A stretch of DNA of 18,100 nucleotides from Deltaproteobacteria bacterium (lineage in GTDB: Bacteria > Desulfobacterota_C > Deferrisomatia > Deferrisomatales > JACRMM01), in assembly GCA_016218905.1 (NCBI GenBank), contig JACRCS010000736.1, positions 1-18,100 on the forward strand. Direction: 5' to 3'. Position numbers and translations under genes: made by a program. The first letter of the stretch is position 1. Every line of letters starts with the position of its first letter. A model generated the notes under the pieces. It searched no databases, was not told the DNA's origin, and saw only the letters and a list, made by a program, of their open reading frames with translations. Shown here piece after piece: positions 1 to 7,516 of this stretch.

Positions 1-825
1 GCCTCTCGAAGCGCCAGGCGCGGGCGCGCCTGGCGAGGCGCTGACGCCGCGGCGTCGGGTTTCGTGCTCCTGCCGTCGCTCGGGGAGCCCGGCCGGAGCG
101 GCCCGGCAGAGGCTCTCCTCGGGCTGGGCAGCCCATCGGGCAGGGAGCTCGCATCGGTGAGACCGACCCCATCCTGACCCTCGAAGCCCTTGACGGGTTC
201 CGCCTGCTCTGCCGGCTGAGGCACCGGCGCGAGGGGCCGGCGTGTCCGGCGCAGCAGCTCCACGCCTTCGCTCCTGCCGGCGACCCGGCCCTCGGATTTC
301 CGGACGGTGAGCACCTGCCCCGGAGCCCCAAGGAACCCCTGGTGGATTTGCCGACCTCCTCGTCGAGGACGACCGCCCGACGACGCGGGACGCTCGTTTC
401 GCCTCGCTGCCCGCGCTCCTCGGTGTTGCCACGTCCTGGGGACGCTTCGAGGGAGAGCGGGCGGGCGCCAGCCCGATGACCAGGCGGTCGATCCTTCTCG
501 TTCCAGGGATGATCTCCAGTCGATCCAAGGTCCCTGCAAGCCAGACGGTGCCCCTGTCCGCAGTGGGGAGTCCCGCCCGGGCGGAGAGCCGGTACGTCCC
601 CGGCCGAAGGCGCGCTGCGAACGACCCGTGGTAGCCGCTCCGGCTGGCGGTGTGGTGGGCCCACTGGCCGGCCTCCAGGCGCTGGACGTCGACGGCGACA
701 CCCTCCACTCCCATGCCTCGAAAGACGGTCTTTCCAGACACCGTGGTCTCTGGCGCGCTCCGGGGAGCGCAAGCGAGGAGCGCGAGCGCCGCCAGAAAGG
801 CGAGGATCGAGCTGCGGCCTCGCAT
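1..825 (-). CDS. Lipoprotein with carboxypeptidase-regulatory-like (beta-sandwich) domain, partial at left edge
   Basis: The start is an ATG at 825, and the frame stays open to base 1, so no stop is seen. Residues 1-19 form a lipoprotein signal: a basic MRGR start, a hydrophobic stretch and the lipobox LLAC with Cys19, followed by Ala-Pro, which fits outer-membrane sorting. Residues about 27-110 look like a small beta-sandwich of the carboxypeptidase-regulatory or transthyretin-like kind (VSGKTVFRGMGVEGVAVDV, then SGYHGSFAARLRPGTYRLS). Function is unknown; such domains usually sit in surface lipoproteins. It lies 106 bases downstream of the HPP gene on the same strand. Beyond roughly position 480 the reading frame is doubtful: all three minus frames are open and a different frame gives more protein-like text near the edge, so a frameshift is possible. 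The N-terminal half is the reliable part. Confidence 0.55.
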   Translation of the reverse strand, partial: MRGRSSILAFLAALALLACAPRSAPETTVSGKTVFRGMGVEGVAVDVQRLEAGQWAHHTASRSGYHGSFAARLRPGTYRLSARAGLPTADRGTVWLAGTLDRLEIIPGTRRIDRLVIGLAPARSPSKRPQDVATPRSAGSEAKRASRVVGRSSSTRRSANPPGVPWGSGAGAHRPEIRGPGRRQERRRGAAAPDTPAPRAGASAGRAGGTRQGLRGSGWGRSHRCELPARWAAQPEESLCRAAPAGLPERRQEHETRRRGVSASPGAPAPGASRG

Positions 826-931
826 GCGGGGATCGGCTCGGATCCCCCGAGAGCCGCGGTCTGGACAGGGTCGGCGTTCTCGACGTTGAGCAGGGGCAGG
901 TCTTCCCCTCTCGGTGGCCGGAGAGTTGGCG

Positions 932-1468
932 TCACACCCAGAACTCGGGATACCGCCGGCTTTGAGGGAGGTTGTTTACGAGCACTCCCACGGCAACCAG
1001 TAGCACCGCTCCCAGAGCTACGGGAATCAAGGCATAGCCGAAGCCGAGGGCGTGAACCTTGGGCCCGCCGATCACGGCGATGAGGGCGGTGGCTCCCCCC
1101 GGCGGGTGAAGGGTGCGGGTCAGGTGCATGAGCGCGATGGCCGTGGCGACCGCTGCGGCGGCCGCGATCGGAGGCCAGGGATGGAGGAGTTGCTGACACG
1201 CCACGCCCACGAGCGCCGAGAGCACGTGGCCGCCGATGACGTTTCGCGGCTGCGCGAGCGGGCTCCGCACGGCGCCGTAGACGAGGACCGCCGTCGCCCC
1301 GAAGGAGCCGATGAGGAGCGCCCGCGCGGCGCCCTGGACGGAAATCTGCTCGAGCCAGCCCACGAGACCGATCCCCGCGAACGCTCCGACCCACGACCAG
1401 AAGACCTCCCATCCCCCTACGCGAGGAGGGCTGCGGGTCGTGCCCCGCACCTTCTCGAAGTAGCTCAC
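932..1468 (-). CDS. HPP-family integral membrane protein (putative nitrite transporter family)
   Basis: The protein has 178 residues and starts at GTG 1468. That codon overlaps the stop of the upstream CBS gene (GTGA), so translation is probably coupled; longer upstream starts would read through the CBS gene in the wrong frame. It has about four hydrophobic segments, after a short cytoplasmic head (YFEKVRG). The family signature HLTRTLHPPGGATAL is present, with the His-Pro-Pro at residues 121-123, and PRNVIGGH occurs near residues 74-81. Members of the HPP family in cyanobacteria and chloroplasts transport nitrite. That is known for the family; for this protein it is inferred. The position downstream of an octahaem hydroxylamine oxidoreductase-like cytochrome and a NorB/Hcp gene supports a role in moving nitrite across the inner membrane. 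Some HPP proteins are fused to CBS domains; here the CBS pair is a separate coupled gene. Confidence 0.85.
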   Translation of the reverse strand: MSYFEKVRGTTRSPPRVGGWEVFWSWVGAFAGIGLVGWLEQISVQGAARALLIGSFGATAVLVYGAVRSPLAQPRNVIGGHVLSALVGVACQQLLHPWPPIAAAAAVATAIALMHLTRTLHPPGGATALIAVIGGPKVHALGFGYALIPVALGAVLLVAVGVLVNNLPQSRRYPEFWV

Positions 1469-2061
1469 GGGAAGTCTCCCCGGGGCTCGACCATCACGTC
1501 GGCCCGGGTGACGATGCCCACCAATCGCCCCTCCCCATCGACGACGGGAAGGCGATTGATGCCGCGCCCGAGCAAGAGGGCCAGGGCCTCCTGGACCGAG
1601 GCGTCGTCCCGAATCGTGAGCGGCGGAGCGCTCATCAGGTCCTCGGCGCGCGGGCCGGAGAGCGCGATCCGCAGCGTTCCGCCTTCCTTCAGGCCAGCGG
1701 CGACGAGAGCCATGGCCGAGGGTCGCGAGGCGCCGACCCTCGGCAAGAGGTCTCGCTCCGAAACGACGCCGGCGACCCGTCCGTCGGTGTCCAGCACCGG
1801 CAGCCCGGAGACGCACCGCTCGGCCATCCGCTCGGCCACCTCGGCCGCCGGCGCGCCCCTGTCGACCGTGGCGACGTCCCGGGTCATCACTTCGTTCACT
1901 CGCACCGCTCGACGCAGCCTCTGCGAGGCGTGCTTCCAGGCGAGCTCGTAGATCTTCCGCAGATCTCCCGGCGTTACGTCCACGTAGCCGGAGAGCTCTC
2001 CGAGAGCGTCGTACAGGTCCTCTTCGGAGAGCTCCCCGCAGGCGAAGCCCCTACTTCCCAT
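1465..2061 (-). CDS. CBS-domain pair protein
   Basis: The protein has 198 residues. The N-terminal 50 or so residues (ELSEEDLYDALGELSGYVDV, then TPGDLRKIYELAWKHA) form a helical head often seen before CBS pairs. Two CBS domains follow: about residues 55-110 (VMTRDVATVD ... GLPVLDTDGRVAGVVSERDL) and about 138-192 (DLMSAPPLTI ... RLPVVDGEGRLVGIVTRADV). CBS pairs bind adenine nucleotides and switch partner proteins, commonly transporters. The gene start (ATG 2061, with GAGGG just upstream) overlaps the end of the octahaem cytochrome gene by 11 bases, and its stop overlaps the HPP start by 4 bases. This CBS protein is therefore most likely the cytoplasmic energy or ligand sensor for the HPP transporter. 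No signal peptide is seen. Confidence 0.88.
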   Translation of the reverse strand: MGSRGFACGELSEEDLYDALGELSGYVDVTPGDLRKIYELAWKHASQRLRRAVRVNEVMTRDVATVDRGAPAAEVAERMAERCVSGLPVLDTDGRVAGVVSERDLLPRVGASRPSAMALVAAGLKEGGTLRIALSGPRAEDLMSAPPLTIRDDASVQEALALLLGRGINRLPVVDGEGRLVGIVTRADVMVEPRGDFP

Positions 2062-3349
2062 AGCGTCCCTCGTAGAACGTCCGGATCTTCTCCCGCTCCT
2101 CGGGGCTCACTCCCTTGCGCCAGGCGTGCTCCGGGCTGTCGATGATGAACGCGGTGCTCCCGGGCAGAAGTTCTTCCGCCTCCGGAAGCAGTTCCAGGTA
2201 GAAGCGCTGCGCCACCTCGAAGAATCCGTGCCACTGGGTGTAGTCGGGAGCGTTCATGGCGGCCCCGTGCCGTGCCCTCCGGCCCTCGTGATGCCAGAGA
2301 AGGTAGTAGGTCCACTCGATCTTCTCGTCGAACTGCGTGGGCGTGAGCTTGCCGGCCTTGTAGAGCTTTTCCATGAGCTCGCCCGCCGGTTTCGCGAAGC
2401 GATCGTTGTAGTGCTCCACCGTAACGTCGTACTGCTTGTAGAAGGCGCCGACAAACCCCTTGGAGTGGCAGTTTCCGCACACGCTCTCCATGGCGGACCG
2501 CTTGCTCTCCCAGTTTTCCATCTTCTTGGAGACCGCGGGCCGCAGCGTCCACGAGAGGCGCTCGCCCGGGTCGTGGGTCGCCGGAAGCTCGGGCGTTGCC
2601 CCCATGTGACAGGTGGTGCAGGTAGGCGCCGCAGAGTAGTCCTTCCCGAGCACCCACGACTCGCTTCCCAGGTTCATGCGGTCGCGGTTCGCGAAGAACG
2701 CGATCCCGTGCTTCGACTCCTCGTAGATCTCCTTCTGCGGGTGATCCGGCCCCAGGTGACACTTGCCGCAGGACTCGGGTGACCGGGCGACCTTCGCGCC
2801 GAAATTGTGGCGCGAGTGACAGGCCGTGCACGATCCCCGGGAGCCGTCGGGGTTGAGGCGGCCGATCCCCGTGTTCGGCCAGGTGGCCGGGTCGGGCCGG
2901 CCGTTCGGGAGGATCTTCACCTCTCCGCCGTGGCACTGCTTGCAGCCGGCGATGGCAGCCGGCGCGCCTTCGATCACCTCACCAAGGAAGTTGTCGAGGC
3001 TCCCGAGGATCTGGCCCGCCTTCGCGTGGTGACTCGCCTGGAACTGCTTCGACTCCTTCTCGTGACACTGGGCGCAGTCCGTGGGCGTCACGATGGTCGC
3101 GATCCGGGTCCCGTGATGCTCGAAACCGTCCACCTCCTCCGGGGCCGCGGCGTGACAGTCCACACAACTCACTCCCTGTTTCGCATGGGCGCTCTGCCGG
3201 TACTCTTCGATCGCAGTGACCGCGACCTTCTCCCTTGCGTGGCACTCGATGCAGCCCTCCTGGGCGGCGGGTTTGACCTCGGCCAACGAAGGCGTAACGA
3301 ACGCTGCGGTCGCGAGCACGACCGCCGAGCAGAGCCACTTGCCTCTCAT
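2051..3349 (-). CDS. hao: Octahaem cytochrome c of the hydroxylamine oxidoreductase (HAO) family
   Basis: The protein has 432 residues. Residues 1-23 are a Sec signal peptide ending SLA, so it acts in the periplasm. Eight CXXCH haem sites occur in order: CIECH (33), CVDCH (62), CAQCH (92), CKQCH, CTACH, CGKCH, CTTCH and CGNCH (291). Text typical of the HAO family surrounds them: CGKCHLGPDHPQ, then EIYEESKHGI, and near the C-terminus WHHEGRRARHGAAM and APDYTQWHGFFEV. HAO-family enzymes oxidise hydroxylamine in nitrifiers, or in other bacteria reduce nitrite, NO or hydroxylamine. The active haem of nitrifier HAO is cross-linked to a tyrosine; Tyr370 in DYTQWHG is a possible counterpart, but only an alignment can decide. 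It is shorter than nitrifier HAO. Without nitrifier partners and next to NorB/Hcp, a reductive or detoxifying role is more likely than energy-yielding oxidation. The RBS is GAGGAGAG, close to the ATG. Confidence 0.9.
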   Translation of the reverse strand: MRGKWLCSAVVLATAAFVTPSLAEVKPAAQEGCIECHAREKVAVTAIEEYRQSAHAKQGVSCVDCHAAAPEEVDGFEHHGTRIATIVTPTDCAQCHEKESKQFQASHHAKAGQILGSLDNFLGEVIEGAPAAIAGCKQCHGGEVKILPNGRPDPATWPNTGIGRLNPDGSRGSCTACHSRHNFGAKVARSPESCGKCHLGPDHPQKEIYEESKHGIAFFANRDRMNLGSESWVLGKDYSAAPTCTTCHMGATPELPATHDPGERLSWTLRPAVSKKMENWESKRSAMESVCGNCHSKGFVGAFYKQYDVTVEHYNDRFAKPAGELMEKLYKAGKLTPTQFDEKIEWTYYLLWHHEGRRARHGAAMNAPDYTQWHGFFEVAQRFYLELLPEAEELLPGSTAFIIDSPEHAWRKGVSPEEREKIRTFYEGRYGK

Positions 3350-3404
3350 GTTCTCTCCTCCTGTTGGATGAAATGGACGTCAATGCAGCGACGCGGCCCG
3401 AACC

Positions 3405-3442
3405 ACTCGGGTCCGAAAATCGGATGATTCCCGGACCCGAGT
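3405..3442. repeat. Perfect 11-bp inverted repeat with nested inner stem
   Basis: ACTCGGGTCCG (3405-3415) is exactly complementary to CGGACCCGAGT (3432-3442). Inside the 16-base loop, AATC (3418-3421) pairs with GATT (3426-3429) around GGAT, leaving a 2x2 internal mismatch. It lies between the NorB-Hcp stop (3464) and the octahaem cytochrome start (3349). No T-run follows on the minus strand, so it is not a classical terminator. An mRNA-stabilising or processing hairpin, or a dyad operator, fits better. Confidence 0.6.
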
Positions 3443-3450
3443 CTTCCGAG

Positions 3451-3465
3451 GGGGCGAAAGCCCCT
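3451..3465 (-). terminator. Short GGGGC/GCCCC hairpin at the norB-hcp stop codon
   Basis: GGGGC (3451-3455) and GCCCC (3460-3464) form a 5-bp stem with a 4-base loop that begins inside the TAG stop of the NorB-Hcp gene. No T-tract follows, so at best this is an attenuator or RNA-stability element acting together with the larger inverted repeat just downstream. Confidence 0.3.
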
Positions 3466-6193
3466 ACGCCGCCAGAATCGACTTCAGGTCCTCGTCGGGC
3501 GTCGTGATGGGCTTCAGGTCGAAGTTCTTCACGAGCACGTCGAGCACGTTTGGCGTCACGAAGGCGGGCAGGCTCGGCCCCAGACGGATCCCCTTGATGC
3601 CGAGGTTCAAGAGCGTGAGCAGGATGGCCACCGCCTTCTGCTCGTACCAGGAGCAGATGATCGAGAGCGGCAGGTCGTTGACGCCGCAGTTGAACGCACC
3701 GGCCAGCGCGAGTGCGATCTGAACGGCGGAGTAGGCGTCGTTGCACTGCCCCACGTCGAGAAGGCGCGGGATGCCGCCGATGTCGCCGAGCTTCTGATCG
3801 AAGAAGCGGAACTTCCCGCAGGCCAGCGTGAGGATGATCGTGTCCTTCGGGCTCTTCTCCACGAACTCGGTGTAGTAGTTACGGCCCACCTTGGCGCCGT
3901 CGCAGCCGCCGACGAGGAAGAAGTGCTTGATCGCGCCGGCCTTCACCGCTTCGATCACCTTGCCTGCGACGCCGAGGACCGCGTTGCGGGCAAAGCCCAC
4001 CATCACGGTGCCCTTGTCCTCGTCCTTGGCGAAGCCCGGCAACGCGAGCGCCCTCTGCACTACCGCGCCGAAGTTGCCGTTCTCGACGTGGGCCGTGCCC
4101 GGCCAGCCCACGAGGCCCGTGGTGAAGAGATTGGCGTTGTAGCTCTCCTGGGGCTCCTGGATGCAGTTCGTGGTCATCAGGATCGCACCGGGAAACGCGG
4201 CGAACTCCTTCTTCTGGTTCTGCCAGGCCGTACCGTAGTGGCCGTAGAAGTGGGGGTACTTCTTGAGGCCCGGGTAGCCGTGGGTCGGAAGCATCTCTCC
4301 GTGGGTGTAGACGAAGATGCCCTTGCCCTCGGTCTGCTTCAGCAGTTCGTCCAGATCCTTCAGATCGTGGCCCGAGACGAGGATCGTGATCAGGAAGCCG
4401 AAGACGCCTGCTCCGACAAAGTTCCAGAAGCCCACGGCCATGAGGAAGTAGAAGGTCCAGCGGTGGACCGCGCCGACGCTCTGGCCGCAGGTGTCGCACC
4501 GGGAGCGGGTGAGTTTGATGAAATCCCAGGCATCCAGGGTGAGCAGGGTCAGCGGCACGACCTCCAGAGCGGAGAAGACCGCGGAGAGGGCGAGCGCCGC
4601 CTGGGACTGCCCGGTCCAGTACCAGTGGTGACCGGTGCCGACGATGCCGCCACCGAGGAAGAGGATGGCGTCCAGGTAGACGACCCGAGTGGCCGTCTTG
4701 CGGGTCACGAGGCCGAGCTTGAAGAAGAGCACGGCGACCATGACCGTGGCGAAGAGCTCGAAGAACCCCTCGACCCAAAGGTGGATGATCCAAAAGCGCC
4801 AGTTGTCCACCACCGTAAAATGGGTGGTGCTGCCGAAGAAGAAGGCGGGCAGATAGAAGAAGGGGATGGCCGCCGCCGCGGCCAGGAAGAGCCAGGAAAG
4901 CTCCCGTTGGGTCGGGTCTCGCAGCGCGGGAGCCAACGCGCGCGCGAGCAGGAACAACCAGAAGATCAGGCCCACGGCCAGGAGTGCCTGCCAGAAGCGC
5001 CCCAGATCCAGATACTCCCAACCCTGATGGCCGAACCAGAACCAGGCTCTTCCGAGGAGGCCGCGGATTCCGGCCGCCTCGCCCAGGAGGCTCCCGCCCA
5101 CCACGACGGCGAGGGCCCCGAGCAGCACGTAGGCGCCCAAGGCCTGCCTGGCGGGGTCACGCCCCCCCAGAGCTGAGGCCAGAAACAGCCCGCCGGCCAC
5201 GTAGGAGGTGGCGATCCAAAAGATCGCCAGCTGCAGGTGCCAGGTTCGCATCAAGTGACTCGGGAGAAGGGTGGAGAGGTCGATGCCGTAGAAGGTTCCC
5301 GGGTCGGCCCGGTAGTGGGCCGTGGCCCCTCCCACGAGGACCTGGACGACGAAGAGCAGGGCCACCACGAAGAAGTACCACAAGACGGCCCGCTGGGCCG
5401 GCGTCGCCTCGCCCGGTGTTGTCTGCGGGAGCACGCGGTCGGGGGATCCCTTCCAGCCCAGGTGGTCGAATCGCCCAAAGGCGAAGAGCACCCCCGCGGT
5501 GCCAGCCAGGAGGGCGATGAGGCTCAGGGCGCTCCACAGGTAGGTGCCCGCGGTGGGCGTGTTGCCGGCGTCGGGATCATAGGGGAAGTTGTTGGTGTAG
5601 GAGTACGCCTTGCCGGGCCGATTCGCGACGGAGGACCACGCGGTCCAAGAGAAGAACGCGGTGAGGGGTCGAAGCTCCTCCGGATCGGAGAGGTAGCCGG
5701 AGGGCAGACCCCGGTTGACCGTGGTCCGAGCGAAGTACGCCTTCCACCGCGGGATCTGGCTTTGAAAAGACGCGACTTCGGCCTCGGTGTATTCGAGCGT
5801 CCTCGTCTGCGCGTCGAACCGATTCTGCTTCAAGAGCTCCCGAACCTGACCCTTCAGACCCTCCCGCTCCGAAGGGCTCAGGTCGGCCAGTGTCTTCCCA
5901 AAACGTTCTCGGGCGAGGGTCTCCTGCGAGTCGGTCACCAGGTCGTGAAGATACTGGGCCGAGAAGTCGGGCCCGAGATAGGCCCCGTGCCCCCAGATCG
6001 TACCGTTTTCCATGAGGCCGCGGCGAAGGAAGACCTCCTGGCCGCGCAGGATGTCGGCTCCAGTGAAAAGCACTTCCCCGGACGGCGCGACGACTCGCTC
6101 GGGGATGGGCGGCCCGACGTGGTAACTGGCCGTCGATATCCAAACGAGGATCGCAAAACCCAGGACGAGGATGAGCGGGACCCTCGCCGCCAC
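3464..6193 (-). CDS. norB-hcp: In-frame chimera: quinol-type nitric oxide reductase (NorB) fused to the catalytic half of hybrid cluster protein (Hcp)
   Basis: The readable frame has 909 residues. Residues 1 to about 602 are qNorB: first membrane helix, a long periplasmic insert ([20 protein letters not shown]), then the oxidase-like helix bundle. It keeps His319 (TWHLQL, low-spin haem b), His471 and Glu475 (HLWVEGFFE) and His522/His523 (GTGHHWYW), the FeB ligand set. At about residue 603 the text switches to Hcp ([20 protein letters not shown]) and runs to the normal Hcp end. All eight hybrid-cluster ligands are present: His609, Glu633, Cys677, Cys764, Cys792, Cys817, Glu851 and Lys853, with near-standard spacing. 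Missing are the last NorB helices with the VNHGHAAMMG-type pair that ligates haem b3 and haem b, and the Hcp N-terminal iron-sulfur region. NorB reduces NO to N2O; Hcp reduces NO or hydroxylamine. As written, the NorB part could not bind haem b3. A deletion or an assembly join between adjacent norB and hcp genes is the simplest explanation. Confidence 0.85.
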   Translation of the reverse strand: MAARVPLILVLGFAILVWISTASYHVGPPIPERVVAPSGEVLFTGADILRGQEVFLRRGLMENGTIWGHGAYLGPDFSAQYLHDLVTDSQETLARERFGKTLADLSPSEREGLKGQVRELLKQNRFDAQTRTLEYTEAEVASFQSQIPRWKAYFARTTVNRGLPSGYLSDPEELRPLTAFFSWTAWSSVANRPGKAYSYTNNFPYDPDAGNTPTAGTYLWSALSLIALLAGTAGVLFAFGRFDHLGWKGSPDRVLPQTTPGEATPAQRAVLWYFFVVALLFVVQVLVGGATAHYRADPGTFYGIDLSTLLPSHLMRTWHLQLAIFWIATSYVAGGLFLASALGGRDPARQALGAYVLLGALAVVVGGSLLGEAAGIRGLLGRAWFWFGHQGWEYLDLGRFWQALLAVGLIFWLFLLARALAPALRDPTQRELSWLFLAAAAAIPFFYLPAFFFGSTTHFTVVDNWRFWIIHLWVEGFFELFATVMVAVLFFKLGLVTRKTATRVVYLDAILFLGGGIVGTGHHWYWTGQSQAALALSAVFSALEVVPLTLLTLDAWDFIKLTRSRCDTCGQSVGAVHRWTFYFLMAVGFWNFVGAGVFGFLITILVSGHDLKDLDELLKQTEGKGIFVYTHGEMLPTHGYPGLKKYPHFYGHYGTAWQNQKKEFAAFPGAILMTTNCIQEPQESYNANLFTTGLVGWPGTAHVENGNFGAVVQRALALPGFAKDEDKGTVMVGFARNAVLGVAGKVIEAVKAGAIKHFFLVGGCDGAKVGRNYYTEFVEKSPKDTIILTLACGKFRFFDQKLGDIGGIPRLLDVGQCNDAYSAVQIALALAGAFNCGVNDLPLSIICSWYEQKAVAILLTLLNLGIKGIRLGPSLPAFVTPNVLDVLVKNFDLKPITTPDEDLKSILAA

Positions 6194-6237
6194 CAGGGGG
6201 AGAGCGGTTCGTCGTCGTCCGCCGTCAAGTTCGTCAT
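6181..6237 (-). other. norB: Probable true N-terminus of norB, separated by a one-base frameshift
   Basis: ATG 6237 has GGAG eight bases upstream and encodes [19 protein letters not shown], the usual kind of qNorB head (SPWWRR just before helix 1). It is out of frame with the rest of NorB, which resumes as [14 protein letters not shown]. Adding one base in the G-rich stretch near 6181-6186 would join the two frames. The GTG at 6193 that opens the long frame has no good ribosome-binding site. This is either a sequencing indel or a real frameshift mutation. Confidence 0.65.
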
Positions 6238-6286
6238 CGTGGCTTCTCCGATCGAGGGGGGATCGCCTCCTGGAGGGTGCGGACCC

Positions 6287-7414
6287 TCAAGATGGCGTCT
6301 CCATTTGGCGCGGAAAACGACTCAGGAGTAGGGGCCCTTCCTGACCGACGACCACCGTGTCCTCCACCCGGACACCCCAGGGGCCCGTGTAGAGTCCACA
6401 GTTGCCGATCGCGATCACCACGCCGGCGGCCAGTGGCGGCGGTGCCTTCTCGCCGTGGAAGAAGGCGTGGCCCGCGGGCAGGGGCGCCTCTTCGAACTCG
6501 ATGCCCAGCCCGTGGATGGGCGGGCCGAAGATGTGCTCGCCGTGCCCCGCGGCCTTGTAGACTCCGTGCATGGCCTCCTGGAGCTCGCCCATCTCGACGC
6601 CTGCCCGGGCCTTGGCGATGGCCGCGTCGAGCCCCGCGACGTAGAGATCATGGGCGGCGTGCTGCTCGGCCGAAGGCTTCCCGACGCACACGGTGCGGCC
6701 CACGTCGGCGCTGTAGCCGCCCACGACCGGGTGGAGGTCGATCATCACCAGGTCTCCCTGCTCGAGAGTCCGAAGCGTGGGCACGCCGTGGGCGATGCTG
6801 GTGCGGGGCCCGGAGGCCACGTAGCTTCGGTAGAAGTCCGTGGCGCCCTCCTGGCGCATGGCGTACTCGGCCGCGGCCGCGACCTGACTCTCCGTGACGC
6901 CGGGCCTGACTGCCTCCACCGCGGCCTTCATCCCGGCGTCGGCCACCCGGACGGACTCCCGGATGCGCTCGATCTCCTCGGGCCCTTTGACCAGGCGCAA
7001 CTCGCTCAGGAGCGGCGTGCAGTCTCTTGCTTCGACGTCCTTGGGCTTGCCGTGGGGATGGGTGAGCATCCCCATGCGAGGCTGGGGCAGGAACGCGTAC
7101 TCCAGGCCCACGGCCCCCTTCTGGATGCCGAAGCGCTGGAAGTGGTGGGCGATGGAATGGATCATGCCCACCTCGTCCTCGAAGCCGACGATGTGGTCGA
7201 ATTGGGCGAGCTGCTTGACGTCCTCTACGTCGGTGGAGGGAACCCCCAGCGCGACCTCCCCCTCTCGGGTGATCATGGCGTAAGCGCACAGGCGCCCGTC
7301 GCCCGTCAGGTAGAACAGGTTTGCGGGCTTCGTGAGAAGCAGGGCGTCGAGCCCGGCGGTCCTCATGAGTCGGGTGCACCGCTCCAGGCGATCTCGGTAG
7401 GGTTGGTCGGGCAT
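6287..7414 (-). CDS. M24-family (Xaa-Pro aminopeptidase/prolidase-like) protein
   Basis: The protein has 375 residues and a strong RBS (AAGGAGG, 8 bases before ATG 7414). It has the two-part layout of M24 enzymes: an N-terminal creatinase-like domain (residues 1 to about 140) and a pita-bread catalytic domain. Metal-site residues visible are Asp226 (MIDLHP), Asp237 (YSADVGRT), His301 (HGLGIEFEE) and Glu351 (VRVEDT). The other expected Glu, normally in an E-P-G-x-Y motif, is replaced: the text is IAIGNCGLYTG (around residues 334-343), with Gly337/Asn338 where the Glu should be. The enzyme may therefore bind metal differently or have another activity; non-peptidase M24 members are known. There is no signal peptide, so it is cytoplasmic. 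It lies about 100 bases from each neighbour, and nothing in the context points to a substrate. Confidence 0.85.
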   Translation of the reverse strand: MPDQPYRDRLERCTRLMRTAGLDALLLTKPANLFYLTGDGRLCAYAMITREGEVALGVPSTDVEDVKQLAQFDHIVGFEDEVGMIHSIAHHFQRFGIQKGAVGLEYAFLPQPRMGMLTHPHGKPKDVEARDCTPLLSELRLVKGPEEIERIRESVRVADAGMKAAVEAVRPGVTESQVAAAAEYAMRQEGATDFYRSYVASGPRTSIAHGVPTLRTLEQGDLVMIDLHPVVGGYSADVGRTVCVGKPSAEQHAAHDLYVAGLDAAIAKARAGVEMGELQEAMHGVYKAAGHGEHIFGPPIHGLGIEFEEAPLPAGHAFFHGEKAPPPLAAGVVIAIGNCGLYTGPWGVRVEDTVVVGQEGPLLLSRFPRQMETPS

Positions 7415-7516
7415 GGTGGATCCTCCTTGCAGACGTTCCGGGACAACGGGCGCAGGGCAACGCTGCGTCGGGGGCCTCGGCGATCCCGGCGCAGCGCGGG
7501 AAGAAAGGACCAGCCC

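Noticed and set aside
307..1083. A plus-strand frame at the left end
   Set aside because: It overlaps the lipoprotein and HPP genes in antisense, with Arg/Pro-rich text and no RBS or domain.
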